A stretch of 7,707 nt of DNA from JBGOTP01 sp041476545 (lineage in GTDB: Bacteria; Acidobacteriota; Vicinamibacteria; Vicinamibacterales; CAVVIG01), in NCBI GenBank assembly GCA_041476545.1, contig JBGOTP010000261.1, positions 1 through 7,707 on the forward strand, written 5' to 3'. The notes under the pieces are model-generated. The model searched no databases, was not told where the DNA came from, and saw nothing but the letters and a program-made list of their open reading frames with translations. The number at the start of each line of letters is the position of its first letter. The stretch's first letter is position 1. The position numbers and the translations under genes were made by a program. Shown piece by piece: positions 6,040 to 7,707 of this stretch.

Positions 6040-6597
6040 TCAGGCCGCGCGAAAGCGGCGAAACAGGCGATAGATCACGAACAGCAAGGCAAATAGGAGG
6101 ACAGCAGGAATACCCAGCATGCCGATTCGTGAGGCGAACGGCGGGCCATAACGGCCGACGAGTTCCGCCTGCGCGAGCACGTGCCCCTGCGACGCGCTCG
6201 TCCAGTCGGCCGGCGTGGACACGGTCGCGCCGAGCGTGGTGTCGAGCGCGAACAGCTTGAACACGTAGCGATGCTCGCTGTCCGGCGGACACGGTGGCAC
6301 GTAGCCGGAGCCGTCCTCGTTGATGCCGCCCTCGGCCTTGCCCTCGGGAATGCCCGCTGTGCCAGGGGGCAGATCCCACTTCACCCAATGCACGAAGAGC
6401 CGGTCCGACTGCAGCAGCCACGGGACGTCGGGGTCGTCCACGACCACCGCCAGCGTGCGCGTGCCTGGTGGGACATTCGTGAAGACGAGCGGCGGGCTGA
6501 CGCCTGCGCCGTTGCAGGTGTACACGCGAGGAATGGCGCCGTTCTGCTCGAAGGCGGGACTGCTGATCGCCATCTCCGCCGCCGCTTTGAGACTCAT
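6040..6597 (-). CDS. YbhB/YbcL-type PEBP-family protein with C-terminal membrane segment
   Basis: A 185-residue protein of the phosphatidylethanolamine-binding-protein family. Motifs are SPPLVFTNVPPGTRTLAVVVDDPD (34-57, with the DPD anion-site motif), FVHWVKWDLPPGTAGIPEG (68-86) and GYVPPCPPDSEHRYVFKLFALD (98-119). The domain ends about residue 150 at AELVGRYG, where YbhB-like proteins normally stop. Here some 35 more residues follow: a hydrophobic helix (about 159-177, MLGIPAVLLFALLFVIYRLF) and a basic tail RRFRAA. No N-terminal signal peptide is seen, so the protein seems anchored by its tail, which is unusual. Start: TAAAGGCACAATG, where the upstream gene's TAA sits next to the ribosome site, leaving 7 nt between the genes. 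It is thus co-translated with the secreted protein upstream. Ligand and role are unknown; bacterial members have no settled function. Confidence 0.9.
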   Translation of the reverse strand: MSLKAAAEMAISSPAFEQNGAIPRVYTCNGAGVSPPLVFTNVPPGTRTLAVVVDDPDVPWLLQSDRLFVHWVKWDLPPGTAGIPEGKAEGGINEDGSGYVPPCPPDSEHRYVFKLFALDTTLGATVSTPADWTSASQGHVLAQAELVGRYGPPFASRIGMLGIPAVLLFALLFVIYRLFRRFRAA

Positions 6598-6604
6598 TGT
6601 GCCT

Positions 6605-7288
6605 TTACCTGGCCGTGATCTTCAGATTGGAAAAGTAACCCTCGGTGCCAGGTCCAACCCACAGAGCGACGCCGCCGCTTCGCGGCTCGAGCTTTAGATC
6701 GTCGACGATGAGGCAGGGCTGCTCCGCTCCGTGTACGTAGAGCCGCGCTTTGCGGCCTTCCACGGAAATTTTGAATTTGGTCCAGACACCAGGCTCCAAA
6801 TCCACATACGACTCGTACTTTTCAGGAGCCTCCTGCCGCGATCGGGCGAAGTCGAAATCCGGGTACGAGCTGTATTGCGTGGAATGATTGCGCCTGACCT
6901 GATCGTCGGCCCGGCCGTTGGTGGGTCTGAGATAGATGTACTCGTAGGCCCCGTTACTCTGGAGCCGAAAGGCGATGCCAATGAACCCGCGCGCGCCAGT
7001 GCCCGCACCGGCCGCCGGCTGGCCGGCCAGGTCCACTTCGATGGTGCCGTCCCGGAATGACACGTCCTTGACGACAGCATACGAAGCAGCATTTGTCGCA
7101 TCCGGCGCGGCGACGACTCGAATCGCACTCCGGCCCTTGAAGCTGGTCTCCGCGATCGAGACGTTCTTTGCTTCCAGGGCTTCCAGGGCTTCCAGTCGAT
7201 CGGCGCGTTGCGCCGCAAGCGGGACGGCAAGCAGCACCGACAACGCCGCGAGTGTCACATCCATGGCTGAACCGAAAACGGGCCTCAT
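6605..7288 (-). CDS. Secreted concanavalin A-like (DUF1080/LamG-like) protein
   Basis: A 227-residue product. A signal peptide covers residues 1-27 (core VTLAALSVLLAVPLAAQ). The mature part reads as a jelly-roll of beta strands: SYAVVKDVSFRDGTIEVDLA (69-88), ARGFIGIAFRLQ (99-110), YEYIYLRPTNGRADDQVRRN (115-134), YESYVDLEPGVWTKFKISVE (158-177), ARLYVHG (181-187), GGVALWVGPGTEGYFSNLKI (205-224). This pattern is shared with DUF1080 and other glycan-binding lectin/glucanase-fold proteins. No catalytic acid pair is obvious, so binding rather than hydrolysis is likelier. ATG 7288 has GGAGG 9 nt upstream. A later in-frame ATG at 7264 would give a shorter signal peptide. It is first in a two-gene unit with the PEBP-like gene, 7 nt apart. 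Confidence 0.82.
   Translation of the reverse strand: MRPVFGSAMDVTLAALSVLLAVPLAAQRADRLEALEALEAKNVSIAETSFKGRSAIRVVAAPDATNAASYAVVKDVSFRDGTIEVDLAGQPAAGAGTGARGFIGIAFRLQSNGAYEYIYLRPTNGRADDQVRRNHSTQYSSYPDFDFARSRQEAPEKYESYVDLEPGVWTKFKISVEGRKARLYVHGAEQPCLIVDDLKLEPRSGGVALWVGPGTEGYFSNLKITAR
7171..7195 (-). repeat. 9-bp tandem repeat inside the lectin-like gene
   Basis: CTTCCAGGG is repeated at 7171-7179 and 7180-7188, with a partial third copy to 7195. On the coding strand it yields the peptide LEALEALEA just after the signal peptide. Being in multiples of three, copy-number change would keep the frame. Confidence 0.7.
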
Positions 7289-7339
7289 ACGTCAACGCCT
7301 CCGGCACAAAGCGTAACTCGAGTATCGCCGTAGGAAGGG

Positions 7340-7459
7340 AAGGACGACGATCATCGGCGTCTGAACCGTCTGATGATCAAGAATACAGTCGGCGAACGCG
7401 AAACGCGAGCCCGACGGATCGAAAAAGCGATCGCGATGGTGCTGGCGAAGCGGAAGTAG
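7340..7459 (+). pseudogene. Possible relic of an OmdA/YdeI-type C-terminus
   Basis: A plus-strand frame, open only after a TAG at 7331, ends with RRIEKAIAMVLAKRK and a TAG at 7457-7459. The stretch ETRARRIEKAIAM resembles the conserved C-terminal helix of OmdA/YdeI-family proteins (K.P.TRARRIEK....L..GKK), and the residues before it (RKDDDHRRLNRLMIK) sit where that family has Y-R-K-D/E-H/Y. No N-terminal part remains: the stop at 7331 and the minus-strand gene start at 7288 leave no room. An in-frame ATG at 7373 would give only 28 residues. The relic reading relies on a short motif and is uncertain; it may also be random sequence. Confidence 0.3.
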
Positions 7460-7474
7460 ATGGAGGGCATTCCA

Positions 7475-7707
7475 GTGAACACGGTTCCCCGGTGGACGAT
7501 CGGCGTCGTCGCCTTCGCCGTGGCCGTCACTGCCCTGGCGCAGACGCCGCCTGGGGGGCCTGGGGGCGGTGAGTGTCACGCCCTGCATGATCATGATGTT
7601 CATGTTGTCGATCGACCGGTGGCCGAGGCCGGACCAGTTATGGGACCCCGACCGTCCGCCGAAGGCCCCTCCGAGGAACCCGTAATGCATCAGCTGGCCG
7701 GCGATGC
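7475..7707 (+). CDS. Secreted protein, N-terminal part, frame uncertain after about 7560
   Basis: GTG at 7475 is preceded by GGAGGG with 7 nt spacing. It opens a clear signal peptide, MNTVPRWTIGVVAFAVAVTA then LAQ, followed by TPPGGPGG. An in-frame ATG at 7460 would add five residues but would put the ribosome site inside the gene. The frame stays open to the window edge, but beyond the G-rich run at 7552-7569 its third-position GC falls to about half and the peptide turns His-rich (HALHDHDVHVV). There, high GC3 moves to another plus frame that stops at 7682-7684 and to a minus-strand frame. Either the frame shifts in the G run or a second gene begins on the other strand. No family is recognised. 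The N-terminus is credible, the rest is not. Confidence 0.4.
   Translation, partial: MNTVPRWTIGVVAFAVAVTALAQTPPGGPGGGECHALHDHDVHVVDRPVAEAGPVMGPRPSAEGPSEEPVMHQLAGD
7561..7707 (-). CDS. Possible minus-strand gene end entering from the right edge
   Basis: The minus frame from the window edge reads IAGQLMHYGFLGG, AFGGRSGSHNWSGLGHRS and IDNMNIMIMQGVTLTAPRPP. By eye about nine in ten of its third positions are G or C, with GC1 above GC2, as in real genes here. After about 7560 the same frame loses this bias (RRRLRQGSDGHGEG). A one-base slip in the G/C run would lead to a near stop, after QAASAPGQ. It overlaps the plus-strand reading of the same bases, so at most one is real. No family is recognised. 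Confidence 0.3.

Noticed and set aside
5528..6421. Minus-strand frame of 297 codons spanning the EVE-HNH start and the PEBP gene
   Set aside because: It overlaps two genes with recognised domains in other frames; its peptide is Arg-rich and motif-free.

Overview
The window reads as chromosomal DNA of a high-GC soil bacterium, most likely an Acidobacteriota (Vicinamibacteria-like). This rests on two neighbouring TIGR03435-type secreted proteins, a small PadR-family regulator coupled to a small membrane protein, several short secreted proteins with cleavage sites ending in AQ, and strong G/C preference at third codon positions. The taxonomic call is an inference from gene content, not from a marker gene.

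Layout, left to right. Positions 1-87 hold the first 29 codons of an unrecognised minus-strand gene that leaves the window. Positions 88-394 hold no convincing gene. A secreted alpha/beta-hydrolase (395-1257, minus) follows; its reading frame is broken near 1058-1060. Directly upstream of it (about 1260-1479, minus) lies the eroded 5' part of another secreted-protein gene. A plus-strand VOC/PhnB-like gene (1517-1993) converges on the next block.

The best organised block is a minus-strand unit reading right to left: PadR-like regulator (4602-4297), small one-TM protein with a ten-proline tract (4300-3857), TIGR03435 protein B (3857-3000) and TIGR03435 protein A (2957-2064). The first three genes are joined by ATGA and TGATG stop/start overlaps. 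The unit has a good sigma70-like promoter whose spacer carries a perfect inverted repeat (4611-4625), a likely autoregulatory PadR operator. The predicted transcript start falls on the regulator's start codon, so its mRNA may be leaderless.

Positions 4637-5007 are gene-poor, with a nested inverted repeat at 4903-4964. A stand-alone EVE-HNH protein (5008-5946, minus), a probable modification-dependent (type IV) restriction endonuclease, comes next. Two coupled minus-strand genes follow: a secreted concanavalin-A-like (DUF1080-like) protein (7288-6605) and a YbhB/PEBP-family protein with an unusual C-terminal membrane segment (6597-6040). The right end (7289-7707) is confused: a possible relic of an OmdA/YdeI-type C-terminus, then a plus-strand start with a clear signal peptide, then a shift of the coding signal near a G-rich run to another frame or strand.

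The candidate for a little-described system is the PadR / polyproline membrane protein / TIGR03435 unit: a self-regulated operon linking a cytoplasmic repressor, a membrane protein with a proline-rich exported tail, and two secreted proteins of unknown function. The rest is ordinary accessory content, including at least two decayed genes.
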